Shown: positions 1 to 9,014, counted from the first letter of the stretch. The stretch is DNA of 64,000 nt from Gordonia hongkongensis (GCF_023078355.1 NZ_CP095552.1:4402001-4466000), one strand, 5' to 3'. The notes: generated by a model from the sequence alone, not told the origin. Numbers and translations are program-made.

Positions 1-1
1 G

Positions 2-639
2 GCCGACAACTGCTGCGGTCTCACGTGGATCTCCACCGGCCAGCTCGATCGTGCCCGAAAGGTGCTGCGCCGTACCGTCGCCGACCTCGACGACGGGACG
101 GACCGACCGATCGTCGTCGTCGAACCCAGTTGCGCCGCGGCGCTCGCGAAGGACCTGCCCGAACTCGTGCCGACCGACGCCGCCCGTCGCGTGGCTGCAC
201 GCGTGCGAAGTTTCGCCGCCCATGTGCCCACTCTGCTCGATGCCGGCTGGCGACCACCACCACTTCCCGACGAGGTGACGTTGCAGACCCATTGCCACGA
301 GTACGCGGTGTTCGGCGCCGGGGTCGGCATCACCGCCCTGGAGGCCCTGGGGGTCACCGTGCACACCGCGGACGGTTGTTGTGGCGTGGCAGGCAACTTC
401 GGTTTCGAGAAGGGTCACTACGAGGTGAGCATGGCCGTCGCCGAGAACGGACTCGCACCGGCGCTGCGGAACGCGCCGCAGCGGGCCGTCGTCACCGACG
501 GGTTCAGCTGCGCGATGGCCGTCGAACACCTCGCCGCCGTCGACGACGCCCTCGCCCCCGCGCGCGCGTACGCGGAATCCATCTCGCCGAACTGCTCAGG
601 GCATCACCCGATACCGATACTCCAGGAGTACAACCATGA
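2..639 (+). pseudogene. FAD/(Fe-S)-binding oxidoreductase, C-terminal part, apparent frameshift
   Basis: The window opens inside this gene. The reading frame at base 2 encodes an NCCGLTWISTGQLD motif followed by a second one, CHEY...GCCGVAGNFGFEKGHY. Paired CCG motifs of this kind mark the C-terminal Fe-S half of D-lactate/2-hydroxyacid dehydrogenases of the FAD-binding plus (Fe-S)-binding type, which pass electrons to the respiratory chain. After about base 568 the original frame runs uselessly 240 bases into the next gene. The neighbouring frame instead reads VRGIHLAELLRASPDTDTP and stops at 639, overlapping the next start as ATGA. One missing G in the CG-rich run at 559-568 explains this. 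Without that error the gene is translationally coupled to the dehydrogenase at 636. The N-terminal FAD domain lies outside the window, and the substrate cannot be read from this part. Confidence 0.75.
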
Positions 640-2144
640 CGACCATCGCGCCCCAGACCGCTGCCGAAGCAGTGTCCCGCGTCCACACCGACCTGTTCGT
701 CGACGGCGAGTGGGCTCCGGCCGCGTCGGGCAAGCACTTCGACGTCGTGAACCCGGCCACGGAAGAGGTACTCGCCCAGGTGGCCGACGCCGACGCCGTC
801 GACGCTCGGCGCGCGCTCGAGACCGCGGCCGCGCACCAGGCCGAGTGGGCCACGACCTCACCGCGGTTCCGCAGTGAGATCCTCTATCGCGCACATCAAC
901 TCATCATGACGCGCGCGGACGAGATCGCCGCGGTGATGACCGCGGAGATGGGCAAGCCCCTCGCTGAGGCCAAGGGCGAGGTCGCCTATGGCGCCGAGTT
1001 CTTCCGCTGGTTCGCCGAGGAAGCCGTGCGCATCGGTGGCGACTCCACCACCACCGGCGACGGATCGCACCGGGTCGTGGTGACCAGGCAGCCCGTCGGC
1101 CCGTGCATCCTCATCACGCCGTGGAACTTCCCGCTGGCCATGGCGACCCGCAAGATCGGGCCGGCCGTCGCGGCCGGTTGCACCATGGTCTTCAAGCCCG
1201 CCGAACTCACCCCGCTCACCTCCCTACTGCTGGCCGACATCCTCGTCGAGGCCGGTCTGCCCGCGGGGGTGCTGAACATCGTCACGACCAGCGACCCGTC
1301 GACCGTCGTCACCGAGTGGATGGAGAGCGGACTCGCCCGCAAGGTCAGCTTCACCGGGTCGACCGAGGTCGGGAAACTACTCCTGCGTCAGGCGGCGGGC
1401 ACGGTCATGCGGACGTCGATGGAGCTGGGCGGCAACGCGCCGTTCATCGTCTGCGCCGACGCGGACATCCCGCGGGCCGTCGACGGCCTGATGTTCGCCA
1501 AGATGCGCAACATCGGTCAGGCCTGCACGGCCGCCAATCGAGTCTTCGTGCACCGCAGCGTGATCGACGAGTTCACCGACGCCTTTGCCGCGAAGATGGC
1601 TGCGTTGCAGGTGGGTGATGGTGCGGCCGACGGTGTGCAGGTCGGCCCGCTCGTCGAATCGAAAGCCGTCGAGAAGGTCTCGGCGCTGGTGTCCGATGCC
1701 GTGGCCAAAGGCGCCACGGTCGTCTGCGGGGGCGAGAACCCGGACGGCCCGGGCTTCTTCTATCCGCCGACCGTCCTGACCGACGTCGGGCTCGACGCGG
1801 ATCTCACTCGTACCGAGATCTTTGGGCCCGTCGCCGCGATCATCCCGTTCGGAAACGCCGACGACGCGGACGATCCCGCGGCCGACGACGAGGTCATCGC
1901 ACTGGCCAACGACACCCCGTGGGGGTTGGTCAGCTACTTGTTCAGCCAGGACGTCGACCGCTGCGCCACACTGTCGGCCGCGTTGGAAACCGGTATGGTC
2001 GGGGTCAACACCGGCGCCGTGTCCAATCCGGCGGCCCCCTTCGGGGGTGTCAAGGAATCGGGACTCGGCCGCGAGGGCGGACGCGTGGGTATCGAGGAAT
2101 TCCTCGACATGAAGTACACCGCCACGCCGATTCCCCGTCGCTGA
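636..2144 (+). CDS. NAD(P)-dependent aldehyde dehydrogenase, succinate-semialdehyde dehydrogenase type
   Basis: A 502-residue cytoplasmic aldehyde dehydrogenase of full family length. The TPWNFPLAM cofactor-binding segment starts at residue 161, with the conserved FKPAE lysine at 187. The SFTGST glycine motif is near 238-243, the general-base Glu263 is in MELGG and the catalytic Cys297 is in GQACTA. The overall sequence resembles GabD-type succinate-semialdehyde dehydrogenases. The start overlaps the preceding stop (ATGA). In this cluster a semialdehyde produced by the downstream aminotransferase is a plausible substrate. If the locus degrades ectoine, the enzyme would fill the DoeC role, oxidising aspartate semialdehyde. 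Aldehyde chain length cannot be decided from sequence. Confidence 0.9.
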   Translation: MTTIAPQTAAEAVSRVHTDLFVDGEWAPAASGKHFDVVNPATEEVLAQVADADAVDARRALETAAAHQAEWATTSPRFRSEILYRAHQLIMTRADEIAAVMTAEMGKPLAEAKGEVAYGAEFFRWFAEEAVRIGGDSTTTGDGSHRVVVTRQPVGPCILITPWNFPLAMATRKIGPAVAAGCTMVFKPAELTPLTSLLLADILVEAGLPAGVLNIVTTSDPSTVVTEWMESGLARKVSFTGSTEVGKLLLRQAAGTVMRTSMELGGNAPFIVCADADIPRAVDGLMFAKMRNIGQACTAANRVFVHRSVIDEFTDAFAAKMAALQVGDGAADGVQVGPLVESKAVEKVSALVSDAVAKGATVVCGGENPDGPGFFYPPTVLTDVGLDADLTRTEIFGPVAAIIPFGNADDADDPAADDEVIALANDTPWGLVSYLFSQDVDRCATLSAALETGMVGVNTGAVSNPAAPFGGVKESGLGREGGRVGIEEFLDMKYTATPIPRR

Positions 2145-2189
2145 CAGGGGTTCCGTTATCCATCCCGTTCAGACAGGAGCGAGAAGACC

Positions 2190-3383
2190 ATGTACCTGGG
2201 TGCTCAGCTGTTCACCGACAGCGAGTACGAACAGCGCCTGACACGGGTCCGCGAACTCATGGACCGTCAGGGGCTCTCGGCCATCATCGTCACCGATCCA
2301 GCGAACATCTTCTATCTGATCGGCTACAACGCGTGGTCGTTCTACACCCCGCAGATGCTGTTCGTGCCGATCGACGGCGAGATGATCTTCTACGCCCGGG
2401 AGATGGATGCGCATGGCGCACATCGCACGTCGTGGTTGCCTGCCGACCAGATCGTCGGCTACCCGGAGAGTTACGTGCAGCGCCCACATCTGCACCCGTT
2501 CGACTGGGTCGCCTGGTCACTGCGACAGCGCCACCAGATCGCACCGGCGTCCAAGGCCGGCTCGGTGGGGCTGGAGATGGACTCGCATTTCTTCTCTCCC
2601 AAAGCCTATCGGGCGCTGTTCAACGCGATCCCGGAGTGGAAACTCGTCGACAACTTCGAACTCGTCAACTGGGTGCGGTCGGTGAAGTCCGACGCCGAGA
2701 TTCAGCTGATGCGGCAAGCCGGGATGGTGTGCTCGGAGGCCATGCGCGCCGCGATCGACACCATCGACATCGGGGTCCGGCAATGCGATGCGGCCGCGGC
2801 CATCTCGCAGGCGCAGATCACGGGCACCCCGGAGTACGGCGGCGACTACCCGGCGATCGTCCCGATGATGCCCACCGGCGCGGCGGCCGACACCCCGCAC
2901 CTCACGTGGCACCAGGGCACTTTCGTCGAGGACGAGGCGGTCGTCATCGAATTGACCGGTGCGCACAACCGATATCACTGTCCGCTTGCCCGGACGGTGT
3001 CCCTCGGCACCCCGAGCAAAGACCTGGACTACGTCGCCAAGGCAACCGCCGAGGGCCTGAACAACGTGCTGGAGGCCATCAAGCCGGGCGTGGCCACGCG
3101 CGAGCTCGCCTCGACGTGGAACTGGACGCTCGCGAAGTACGGCCTCGAGAAGCCCTCGCGCCTGGGCTATTCGATCGGCATCGGCTACCCGCCCGACTGG
3201 GGCGAGCGCACGATCAGCATCCGCAGCGAGGACGAGTCGGTGCTGGAGACGAACATGACCTTCCACATCGTCTGCGGAATGTGGATGGACAACTACGGTT
3301 TCGAGCTGTCCGAGTCGGTCCGGGTCAGTCCGACCGGCGTCGAATGCTTCACCGACTTCCCGCGCGAACTGATCCAGAAGTAG
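2190..3383 (+). CDS. M24-family hydrolase of the ectoine hydrolase (DoeA/EutD) type
   Basis: A 397-residue cytoplasmic protein of the pita-bread (M24) fold, with an N-terminal creatinase-like domain to about residue 160. The usual M24 metal ligands are absent. The expected Asp-x-Gly and SD-x-TR motifs read VIELTGAHN and YHCPLARTV, and the GHGIG-type histidine motif reads GYSIGIGYPPDWGER. His237, Glu254 and Glu372 remain and resemble the metal-free catalytic set of creatinase and ectoine hydrolase. The blocks TPEYGGDYPAIVP, PHLTW, RYHCPL-RTV and YPPDWGERT are what I recall from DoeA/EutD, which opens the ectoine ring to an N-acetyl-diaminobutyrate. The gene follows the aldehyde dehydrogenase by 45 bases. 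An SD-like CAGGAGCGAG precedes the ATG. Creatinase or prolidase activity is the alternative; subfamily placement is fairly firm, the substrate is not. Confidence 0.75.
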   Translation: MYLGAQLFTDSEYEQRLTRVRELMDRQGLSAIIVTDPANIFYLIGYNAWSFYTPQMLFVPIDGEMIFYAREMDAHGAHRTSWLPADQIVGYPESYVQRPHLHPFDWVAWSLRQRHQIAPASKAGSVGLEMDSHFFSPKAYRALFNAIPEWKLVDNFELVNWVRSVKSDAEIQLMRQAGMVCSEAMRAAIDTIDIGVRQCDAAAAISQAQITGTPEYGGDYPAIVPMMPTGAAADTPHLTWHQGTFVEDEAVVIELTGAHNRYHCPLARTVSLGTPSKDLDYVAKATAEGLNNVLEAIKPGVATRELASTWNWTLAKYGLEKPSRLGYSIGIGYPPDWGERTISIRSEDESVLETNMTFHIVCGMWMDNYGFELSESVRVSPTGVECFTDFPRELIQK

Positions 3384-3768
3384 CCACACAACCTGATCGA
3401 CACCAGCACGACGACCACACAATCTGATCCCTGAGGTCCGAAACCAACACGACGACCACACCACCTGATCCCTGAGGTCCGAAACCAACACGACGACCAC
3501 ACCACCTGATCCCTGAGGTCCGAAACCAACACGACGACCACACCACCTGATCCCTGAGGTCCGAAACCAACACGACGACCACACCACCTGATCCCTGAGG
3601 TCCGAAACCAACACGACGACCACACCACCTGATCCCTGAGGTCCGAAACCAACACGACGACCACACCACCTGATCCCTGAGGTGCGAAACCAACACGACG
3701 ACCACACAATCTGATCCCTGAGGTGCGAGGAGCGCAAGCGACGAGCCACGAAGGGCTGCCGAGACGAG
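3384..3768. repeat. Tandem 41-bp repeat array, about 8 copies, between M24 and aminotransferase genes
   Basis: This non-coding stretch is a tandem repeat. The motif CTGAGGT(C/G)CGAAACC recurs at 3431, 3472, 3513, 3554, 3595, 3636 and 3677, exactly 41 bases apart. A final truncated unit at 3718 switches into the dispersed element CTGAGGTGCGAGGAGCGCAAG, which runs to about 3757. The middle units are nearly identical, differing by single bases such as GGTCCG versus GGTGCG. That suggests recent expansion or gene conversion. There are no spacers, so it is not a CRISPR. The array separates two same-strand genes of one catabolic cluster, and repeat transcripts could affect the downstream aminotransferase. 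Long antisense frames through it are artefacts of the periodicity. Confidence 0.9.
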
Positions 3769-3777
3769 GTGAAGAAA

Positions 3778-5016
3778 GTGACCACAACCGAAACCGCCTA
3801 TCAGAACCGACATTCGGCACCAACACTGCCGTTGGCGGGCCGCGCCAAGGACCTCGTCGGTTCGATGATCGACTCGTCGACCTCGCTGCTCGCCGCGCAG
3901 TCCCACGACATCGTGCGGTTCGCGATGGGCTCCCCCGCGGACGAGGCCGTACCGGCCGACGAGTTCCGTCAGATCGCCGGTGAGATCCTCGATCACACCT
4001 CGTTCACCTACGGTGCCACGGAAGGCGAACCCCGGCTGCTGCAACTGCTCGTCGACTATCTCGCCACGACCCCCGACCCGTCGTCCCTCGACCGGTTGGT
4101 CATCACCACCGGCGGGATGCAGGGACTCGACCTCGCCTGCAAGCTGTTCGTCGATCCCGGGGATCTGGTCATCGTCGAGTCCCCCACGTACACCAATGGC
4201 AGTGCGACTGCGCTGTCCTACGGCGCGCAGTTGCTCGAGGTTCCCGTCGACGACGACGGCATGCAGGTCGATCAGCTCGAAGCGCTCGTCGCACGCACCC
4301 GTCAGACGCCGAAAGCGATCTACACGATCCCGACATTCCAGAATCCCTCCGGCGTCACCATGTCCGAGGAGCGCCGCCGCGAACTGCTGCGGCTGGCGCA
4401 CACCTGGGGGTCGGTCATCATCGACGACGACCCGTACGGGCTGTTGCGGTTCGCCGGCACCGACATCCCGACCTTCCAGACGCTCAGCCCCGGCGACCCG
4501 CTGATCTTCTCGGTGCGCACGTTCTCCAAGATCCTCGCGCCGGGCTGGCGTGTCGGCTGGGTCGACGCCGATCCCTCCCTACGCCAGCTGCTGATCAACG
4601 GCAAGCAGGCGATGGACACCTGCACCAACGTGCCCAACCAGCACATCGTCGCCGAGTACATCGCCCGCGGCGGACTCGAGGACCATCTCGCCGGGATTCG
4701 CCTGCTGTACCGCGAGCGCAAAGAGGCCATGCTCGACGCCATCAGACGTCATCTCGGCGATCGGGTGGTGACCACGGACCCCGAGGGCGGCTTCTTCCTG
4801 TGGGTCACGTTGCGCGACGAGTTCGCCGAGATCGACACGCGAGAACTCTTCGAGGTCGCGCTCGCGGACGGGGTGGCGTTCATTCCCGGCCCCGCGCTGT
4901 CGCCCGGTGGACGCTTCCGCAACTCGATGCGTCTCTGCTTCGCGTCGAGCACCCCGGAACGGATCGACGAGGGTGTCCGACGTCTCACGGCCAGTCTTGA
5001 GAAGATGGCCGGGTGA
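3778..5016 (+). CDS. PLP-dependent aminotransferase class I/II
   Basis: A fold-type I aminotransferase of about 412 residues, close to the 2-aminoadipate/LysN and kynurenine-type group. Visible features are the TTGGMQGLDL substrate-domain motif, IPTFQNPSG, the IIDDDPYG aspartate that contacts the pyridine nitrogen, and the PLP lysine in RTFSKILAPGWR (about residue 251). An arginine in the NSMRLCFA segment would hold the substrate carboxylate. I favour GTG at 3778 because GAGG sits 8 bases upstream; GTG at 3769 is the alternative. The stop overlaps the next start as GTGA, so it is coupled to the M20 gene. In an ectoine-like pathway it could transaminate 2,4-diaminobutyrate, although DoeD belongs to a different aminotransferase class. 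The specific amino donor is unknown. Confidence 0.85.
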   Translation: MTTTETAYQNRHSAPTLPLAGRAKDLVGSMIDSSTSLLAAQSHDIVRFAMGSPADEAVPADEFRQIAGEILDHTSFTYGATEGEPRLLQLLVDYLATTPDPSSLDRLVITTGGMQGLDLACKLFVDPGDLVIVESPTYTNGSATALSYGAQLLEVPVDDDGMQVDQLEALVARTRQTPKAIYTIPTFQNPSGVTMSEERRRELLRLAHTWGSVIIDDDPYGLLRFAGTDIPTFQTLSPGDPLIFSVRTFSKILAPGWRVGWVDADPSLRQLLINGKQAMDTCTNVPNQHIVAEYIARGGLEDHLAGIRLLYRERKEAMLDAIRRHLGDRVVTTDPEGGFFLWVTLRDEFAEIDTRELFEVALADGVAFIPGPALSPGGRFRNSMRLCFASSTPERIDEGVRRLTASLEKMAG

Positions 5017-6221
5017 GTCGTGAACCAGACCTGACCGCCGCCGAGACCGCGGTGCTCGGCTTCATCGACGAGGCCGCGATCACCTCGCTCACCTCGGCAC
5101 TGGTCGAGACGCCCAGCGAGAACCCGGGCGGTACCGAGGAAGCCGCGGTCGACGTGCTCGAGAGTGCCTGCCGCGCGCTCGGTTTCGACGTCGTGACCCA
5201 CGAAGTGGCACCGGGGCGGCCCAATCTCGTCGCCACCGTGCCTGCCGGCACCGGACCGGGACTGATGTTCCTCGGACATTCGGACGTGGTCCCGGCCGGT
5301 CCCGGTTGGTCAGCGGACCCGTACACGGTCCGCATCCGCGACGGCCGCATCTACGGCCGCGGTGCCACCGACATGAAAGGCGGACTCGCCGCCGTCGTCG
5401 CGGCGATGACCGCGCTACGCCGGGCCGCCGAGGTCGGGGTCGAACTCTCCGGACCGGTCCGCCTGGTGTGCACCGTCGACGAGGAGGAACACGGGACCGG
5501 GGTGCGGGACTTCGTGGGCCGCCCCGCCGACCTCGAGTTCCGCGGCTGCGTGGTCGCCGAACCCACCGACATGCAGGTGGTTCGGGGTTGCCGCGGTGCG
5601 TCGTACATCGAGGTCGAGGTGACCGGTCGCGCGGCTCATTCCGGACGTCCCACCGATGGTCGCAGCGCCATCGACGCCGCGGCCGCCGTCGTCGACATCA
5701 TCCGCGCCGACGGTGAACGGCTGGCCGAGACGGCCGACGACCTGCTCGGTCACGGCACCTGGAATGTCGGCACCATCACAGGCGGACAGGGCATCTCGGT
5801 GGTGGCACCGGGTTGTTCGCTCGGCATCGACCGGCGCCTGATGCCCGATGAGGACCCGCACCGGATCGCCGACGATCTGCGAAGAGCGATCAGCGACAGA
5901 GGAATCGACACCGACGGCATCAGCGTCGACGTCCGGGTGACCATGGAGATGCCCGGTTTCGCGACGGAAGCCACGCACCCGCTCGTCACCACAGCGGTCG
6001 GTGCGGTCACCGATGCCGGGGCGGACACCTCGGTCGGCGGCTGGACTGCCGCCTGCGACGGTGGCTTCGTCAGCCGCGACCTCGGTGTCCCGTCGATCGT
6101 CCTCGGTCCGGGAAACATCAACACCGACGCCCACCAACCGGACGAGTCGGTGGCCATCGCCGACCTGGCCACCGCGGCGAGAGCCTACGCCCTCGCCGCG
6201 ATGCGGCTGCTGGGCCCCTAG
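5013..6221 (+). CDS. M20-family deacetylase/peptidase (ArgE/DapE-like)
   Basis: A 402-residue co-catalytic zinc hydrolase of the ArgE/DapE/carboxypeptidase G2 family. Metal-site motifs are in order: LGHSDVVP (His and the carboxylate that follows), GRGATDMKGG (bridging Asp), DEEEHGTG (general-base Glu and the next ligand), AEPTDM, and a late DAHQPDE histidine. The lid/dimerisation domain sits between about residues 185 and 300. Such enzymes remove an acyl group or hydrolyse an amide bond from an amino acid. Here it could deacylate the product of the M24 hydrolase, a step done in known ectoine clusters by DoeB/EutE of the unrelated AstE/AspA family. It starts with GTG overlapping the aminotransferase stop. 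Its 3' end overlaps the convergent transporter gene by 4 bases. Confidence 0.85.
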   Translation: MSREPDLTAAETAVLGFIDEAAITSLTSALVETPSENPGGTEEAAVDVLESACRALGFDVVTHEVAPGRPNLVATVPAGTGPGLMFLGHSDVVPAGPGWSADPYTVRIRDGRIYGRGATDMKGGLAAVVAAMTALRRAAEVGVELSGPVRLVCTVDEEEHGTGVRDFVGRPADLEFRGCVVAEPTDMQVVRGCRGASYIEVEVTGRAAHSGRPTDGRSAIDAAAAVVDIIRADGERLAETADDLLGHGTWNVGTITGGQGISVVAPGCSLGIDRRLMPDEDPHRIADDLRRAISDRGIDTDGISVDVRVTMEMPGFATEATHPLVTTAVGAVTDAGADTSVGGWTAACDGGFVSRDLGVPSIVLGPGNINTDAHQPDESVAIADLATAARAYALAAMRLLGP

Positions 6222-7603
6222 TTCACCTTCTGCTTCTGCAGACTCGTGAAATCGTTTTCCAGACTCGGGATCTCGGTACCGCGCAGCGAGGCGCCCGCGG
6301 TCTCCTTCAGGAAGACCAGGGCGACCATGCCGATGGCGCAGGCACCCATCATGTAGACCGCGGGGAACAGGTTCCAGTCGGTGCTCTCGACCACCGCATC
6401 GTTGACCAGCGGCGCGGTTCCGCCGAATGCCGCGGTCGCGACGTTGTAGGAGATCGCGAAACCGGCATAGCGGACCTGGGTCGGGAACATCGCCGGGAAG
6501 GTGGCCGAGATGGTCGCCAGCTGGGGGATGTACAGCACACCCAGGATGACGAATGCCACTATGGCCCAGGCGAATCCCTGCCCCATCAGCCAGTAGAGCG
6601 GCAGCGCGAGGACGAACAGGCCGATCAGCGAACCCCACCACATGGGTTTGCGGCCGGTCGAGTCCGACCACCATCCGAAGAACGGGATCAGCAGCATCAT
6701 CACGAGCTGGCCGATGAGGTTGACGACGCTGGCCGAGGTCTCGGACAGATCGATGGTGTTCTGCAGGTAGGTCGGCTGGTAGGCCAGCAGGGTGTAGTTG
6801 GCCACGTTGAGCGCGATCACCAGACCGAACATGGTGATGATCGGACGCCGGTAGTTGACCAGCAGATCCTTGAACCGGGTCCAGGCCGAGCCCTTGATCT
6901 CGTTGTCCTGCTCGAGTTCCTGGAACACCGGCGTGTCTTCCATCTGCGACCGCAGGTACAGCCCGATCAGGCCCATCGGCAGCGCGAGCAGGAACGGGAT
7001 GCGCCATCCCCACTGATCCATCTGGCTGTCGGACAACGCCAATTGCAGCAGGAGGACGAAGAGTGTGCCGCCGCAGAAACCGGCCAGGGTGCCGAATTCG
7101 AGGAACGAGCCGTACTTTCCGCGCTTGTTGTCGGGCGCGTACTCGGCCATGAACGTTGCGGCACCACCGTATTCGCCGCCGGTCGAGAAACCCTGGATGA
7201 CGCGGAGCAGGATGAGCAGGACGGGCGCCCAGAACCCGATCGACGCATGCGTCGGCAACAGGCCGATCAGTGCGGTCGCGCCGGAGATGAGCAGGATCGT
7301 CATCGCCAGAACCGATTTGCGGCCGATGCGGTCGCCGATCGGTCCCCAGACCATACCGCCGAGGGGCCGCAAGACGAAGGAGATCGCGAAACCCAGCATG
7401 GTGCCGACGGTTCCGAACTCCCCCGGGAAGAACGCCTGCGTCAGGTAGACCGAGGCCGCGGCGTAGACGCCGTAGTCATACCACTCGGTCGCGTTGCCGA
7501 TCGCCGAGGCGCCGATGGCCTTGCGGAGAAGTCTCTTGCCCTCTGGTGAGTTCGGGTCTGGTGCGAGCTGCTCGTAACTGTCTGCTGTCGTCGTGTCGCT
7601 CAT
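6218..7603 (-). CDS. MHS-family MFS transporter (ProP/KgtP-like)
   Basis: A 461-residue 12-helix major facilitator of the metabolite:H+ symporter group. The family signature is clear: ATEWYDYGVY near residue 40, the loop 2-3 motif GDRIGRKS, and RVIQGFSTGGEYGGA near residue 155. The C-terminal half carries the repeated motif GWWSDSTGRKP. MHS members take up organic acids and compatible solutes such as proline, betaine, ectoine, citrate or alpha-ketoglutarate. Its position between the M20 gene and the GntR regulator suggests it imports the substrate degraded by this island. It reads away from the regulator after a 75-base gap and may be the last gene of the amidase-DUF3830-gntR operon. Confidence 0.9.
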   Translation of the reverse strand: MSDTTTADSYEQLAPDPNSPEGKRLLRKAIGASAIGNATEWYDYGVYAAASVYLTQAFFPGEFGTVGTMLGFAISFVLRPLGGMVWGPIGDRIGRKSVLAMTILLISGATALIGLLPTHASIGFWAPVLLILLRVIQGFSTGGEYGGAATFMAEYAPDNKRGKYGSFLEFGTLAGFCGGTLFVLLLQLALSDSQMDQWGWRIPFLLALPMGLIGLYLRSQMEDTPVFQELEQDNEIKGSAWTRFKDLLVNYRRPIITMFGLVIALNVANYTLLAYQPTYLQNTIDLSETSASVVNLIGQLVMMLLIPFFGWWSDSTGRKPMWWGSLIGLFVLALPLYWLMGQGFAWAIVAFVILGVLYIPQLATISATFPAMFPTQVRYAGFAISYNVATAAFGGTAPLVNDAVVESTDWNLFPAVYMMGACAIGMVALVFLKETAGASLRGTEIPSLENDFTSLQKQKVN

Positions 7604-7678
7604 CTGCGCTTCCTGAGTCGTGGGGCCGCTGAGGGTCGATCTCGTAGCTGCGATCGGTGGACCCGGGGCCGCGGGCGA

Positions 7679-8467
7679 TCAGCCCCTCGCCACCTGCAGG
7701 TTCACGGCGTCCTCGCCGTTCCCGAGCAGGCGACGCAACCCGTCGGCCATGTGCTCGATCATCAGAGCATCGGCCGCCGCGGCGTCTCCCGCGGCAATGG
7801 CGTCCACCAACGCCTGGTGTTCGTCGATCCGGTCCTTTCCCGAGGAGTACGTCCCTCGCATGGCTCGCAGACACATTCGCGTCTCCACGAGGATCGTCTC
7901 GTGCAACCGCGAAAGTCGTTGACTTCCAGCATATTCCACCAAGGTCTGGTGAAAGGCCATGTCGGCCTCGGCCATCCCCGCACCGTTCGGCTCGTCGACG
8001 AAGACGCGCATCGCGTCGACCGCGCCGCCCAGTGCCTCCACCGCCTCCTGCTCGCGGTGCGCGATCACCTGTTGCACAGCAGCGCGTTCCACCGCAGTGC
8101 GGGCGACGTACATGTCCCGGATGTCGTCCTCTTCCATCGAGACGACGAACAAGCCGCGGTTACGGTGGCTGACCAGCAGTCCTTCCGCGGTCAGGCGCTG
8201 CATGGCCTCGCGCAGCGGACCACGACTGACGCCCAGATCGGCCGCCAGCCCCGACTCCGTCAACTGCGAGCCGGGTGCGAAGTCCCCGTTTGCGATCGCA
8301 TCGTGCAACTTACGCGCGATGATCGCCGGTGTCGATTCCTGAACCAGCGGCGACAGCACCCGCCGACGTGGCGATTTGTCCTGTTTCGCCTGGTCGACGA
8401 CGGTTCGATTCGTCCCCGGGTCCTGTGGACCCGGCGTCTTCGCCCCCACCTTCATGGTCACCGTCAT
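7679..8467 (-). CDS. GntR-family (FadR/FCD-type) transcriptional regulator
   Basis: A 262-residue regulator. About 40 non-conserved residues precede a winged helix-turn-helix (roughly 45-115) containing GSQLTESGLAADLGVSRGPLREAMQRL. The C-terminal part, about 125-250, is an all-helical FCD effector domain. FCD domains usually bind a carboxylated ligand, often through a metal held by Asp and His residues; FHQTLVEYAG and DEHQALVDAI are the matching segments. It lies 10 bases after the DUF3830 gene and is probably co-transcribed with it and the amidase. The inverted repeats at 10438-10455 and 22215-22226 contain the TTGT-N2/3-ACAA core typical of this subfamily. It is therefore the likely regulator of both racemase loci and of its own operon. 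Two in-frame ATGs, at 8467 and 8455, are possible starts. Confidence 0.88.
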   Translation of the reverse strand: MTVTMKVGAKTPGPQDPGTNRTVVDQAKQDKSPRRRVLSPLVQESTPAIIARKLHDAIANGDFAPGSQLTESGLAADLGVSRGPLREAMQRLTAEGLLVSHRNRGLFVVSMEEDDIRDMYVARTAVERAAVQQVIAHREQEAVEALGGAVDAMRVFVDEPNGAGMAEADMAFHQTLVEYAGSQRLSRLHETILVETRMCLRAMRGTYSSGKDRIDEHQALVDAIAAGDAAAADALMIEHMADGLRRLLGNGEDAVNLQVARG

Positions 8468-8477
8468 TCCCTCTTTC

Positions 8478-9014
8478 TTACCGTGAATGGCGCGCGTAAG
8501 TCAGTGTTTCCCCGCGCGCGCCGCCCATCCAGACGTCATTGCAGGCTGCGGCGAAGTCGTCCAGACCCTCGATGATCGTGGCGAACACATTGCCCGGCAC
8601 CCATCCGACGTCACCGTTGACCAGCAGATTGTTGCGGCCGTAGAACACTGCGAGGTCGATGAGGAGCCGGTGCTCGGCGGGGGCCGAGCCGAGCTCGTAG
8701 CCATACGCCGGGTTCTCGAGCACCCCGTCGAAGGTGAAGTAGCACAGGTCGCCCGGGATGGGCGTGATGGTGGTGTTCTCCATGCCCGGTTCGGTCGCGG
8801 AGAAGGCCGGCAGTAGAGTGTAGATCTCGTTGCGGGCGAACTTTCCGTGAAACACCTGACCGCCCAGCGGCAATGCGTCCCAGACCGCAGCTGCGGTGCG
8901 AGGCGCCTCGGCATCGAGCATCCGGGCGACCGCCGTGACCCCGCGCTTCTCCAATGTCACGGTGATGAACCGGTCATGTCGGGCCGCGGGGCCGGTTCGC
9001 TGTTCGTCGGTCAC
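8478..9014 (-). CDS. DUF3830 family protein
   Basis: A 178-residue protein matching DUF3830, a small cyclophilin-like family of unknown function. Visible conserved features are a VWDALPLGGQVFHGKFARNE segment, TITPIPGDLCYFTFDG in the middle, and a late FYGRNN...GWVPGNVFATI stretch. There is no signal peptide or membrane helix, so it is cytoplasmic. It starts with GTG overlapping the amidase stop (GTGA), which means translational coupling. DUF3830 genes recur near amidases, M24 proteins and Asp/Glu racemase-family genes, as here, so a role in handling a nitrogenous small molecule is likely. The exact job cannot be read from the sequence. Confidence 0.85.
   Translation of the reverse strand: MTDEQRTGPAARHDRFITVTLEKRGVTAVARMLDAEAPRTAAAVWDALPLGGQVFHGKFARNEIYTLLPAFSATEPGMENTTITPIPGDLCYFTFDGVLENPAYGYELGSAPAEHRLLIDLAVFYGRNNLLVNGDVGWVPGNVFATIIEGLDDFAAACNDVWMGGARGETLTYARHSR

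Noticed and set aside
62..877. Oxidoreductase reading to 877, overlapping the aldehyde dehydrogenase by 240 bases
   Set aside because: The tail has no family resemblance, and the neighbouring frame gives a normal C-terminus with an ATGA junction.
3390..3757. CRISPR array
   Set aside because: The units are contiguous and nearly identical with no unique spacers, and there are no cas genes.
2517..4401. Long minus-strand frames encoding a periodic protein with repeated TSGIRWCGRRVGF-like units
   Set aside because: They come from reading the 41-bp tandem DNA repeat through in all three frames and overlap well-supported plus-strand enzymes.
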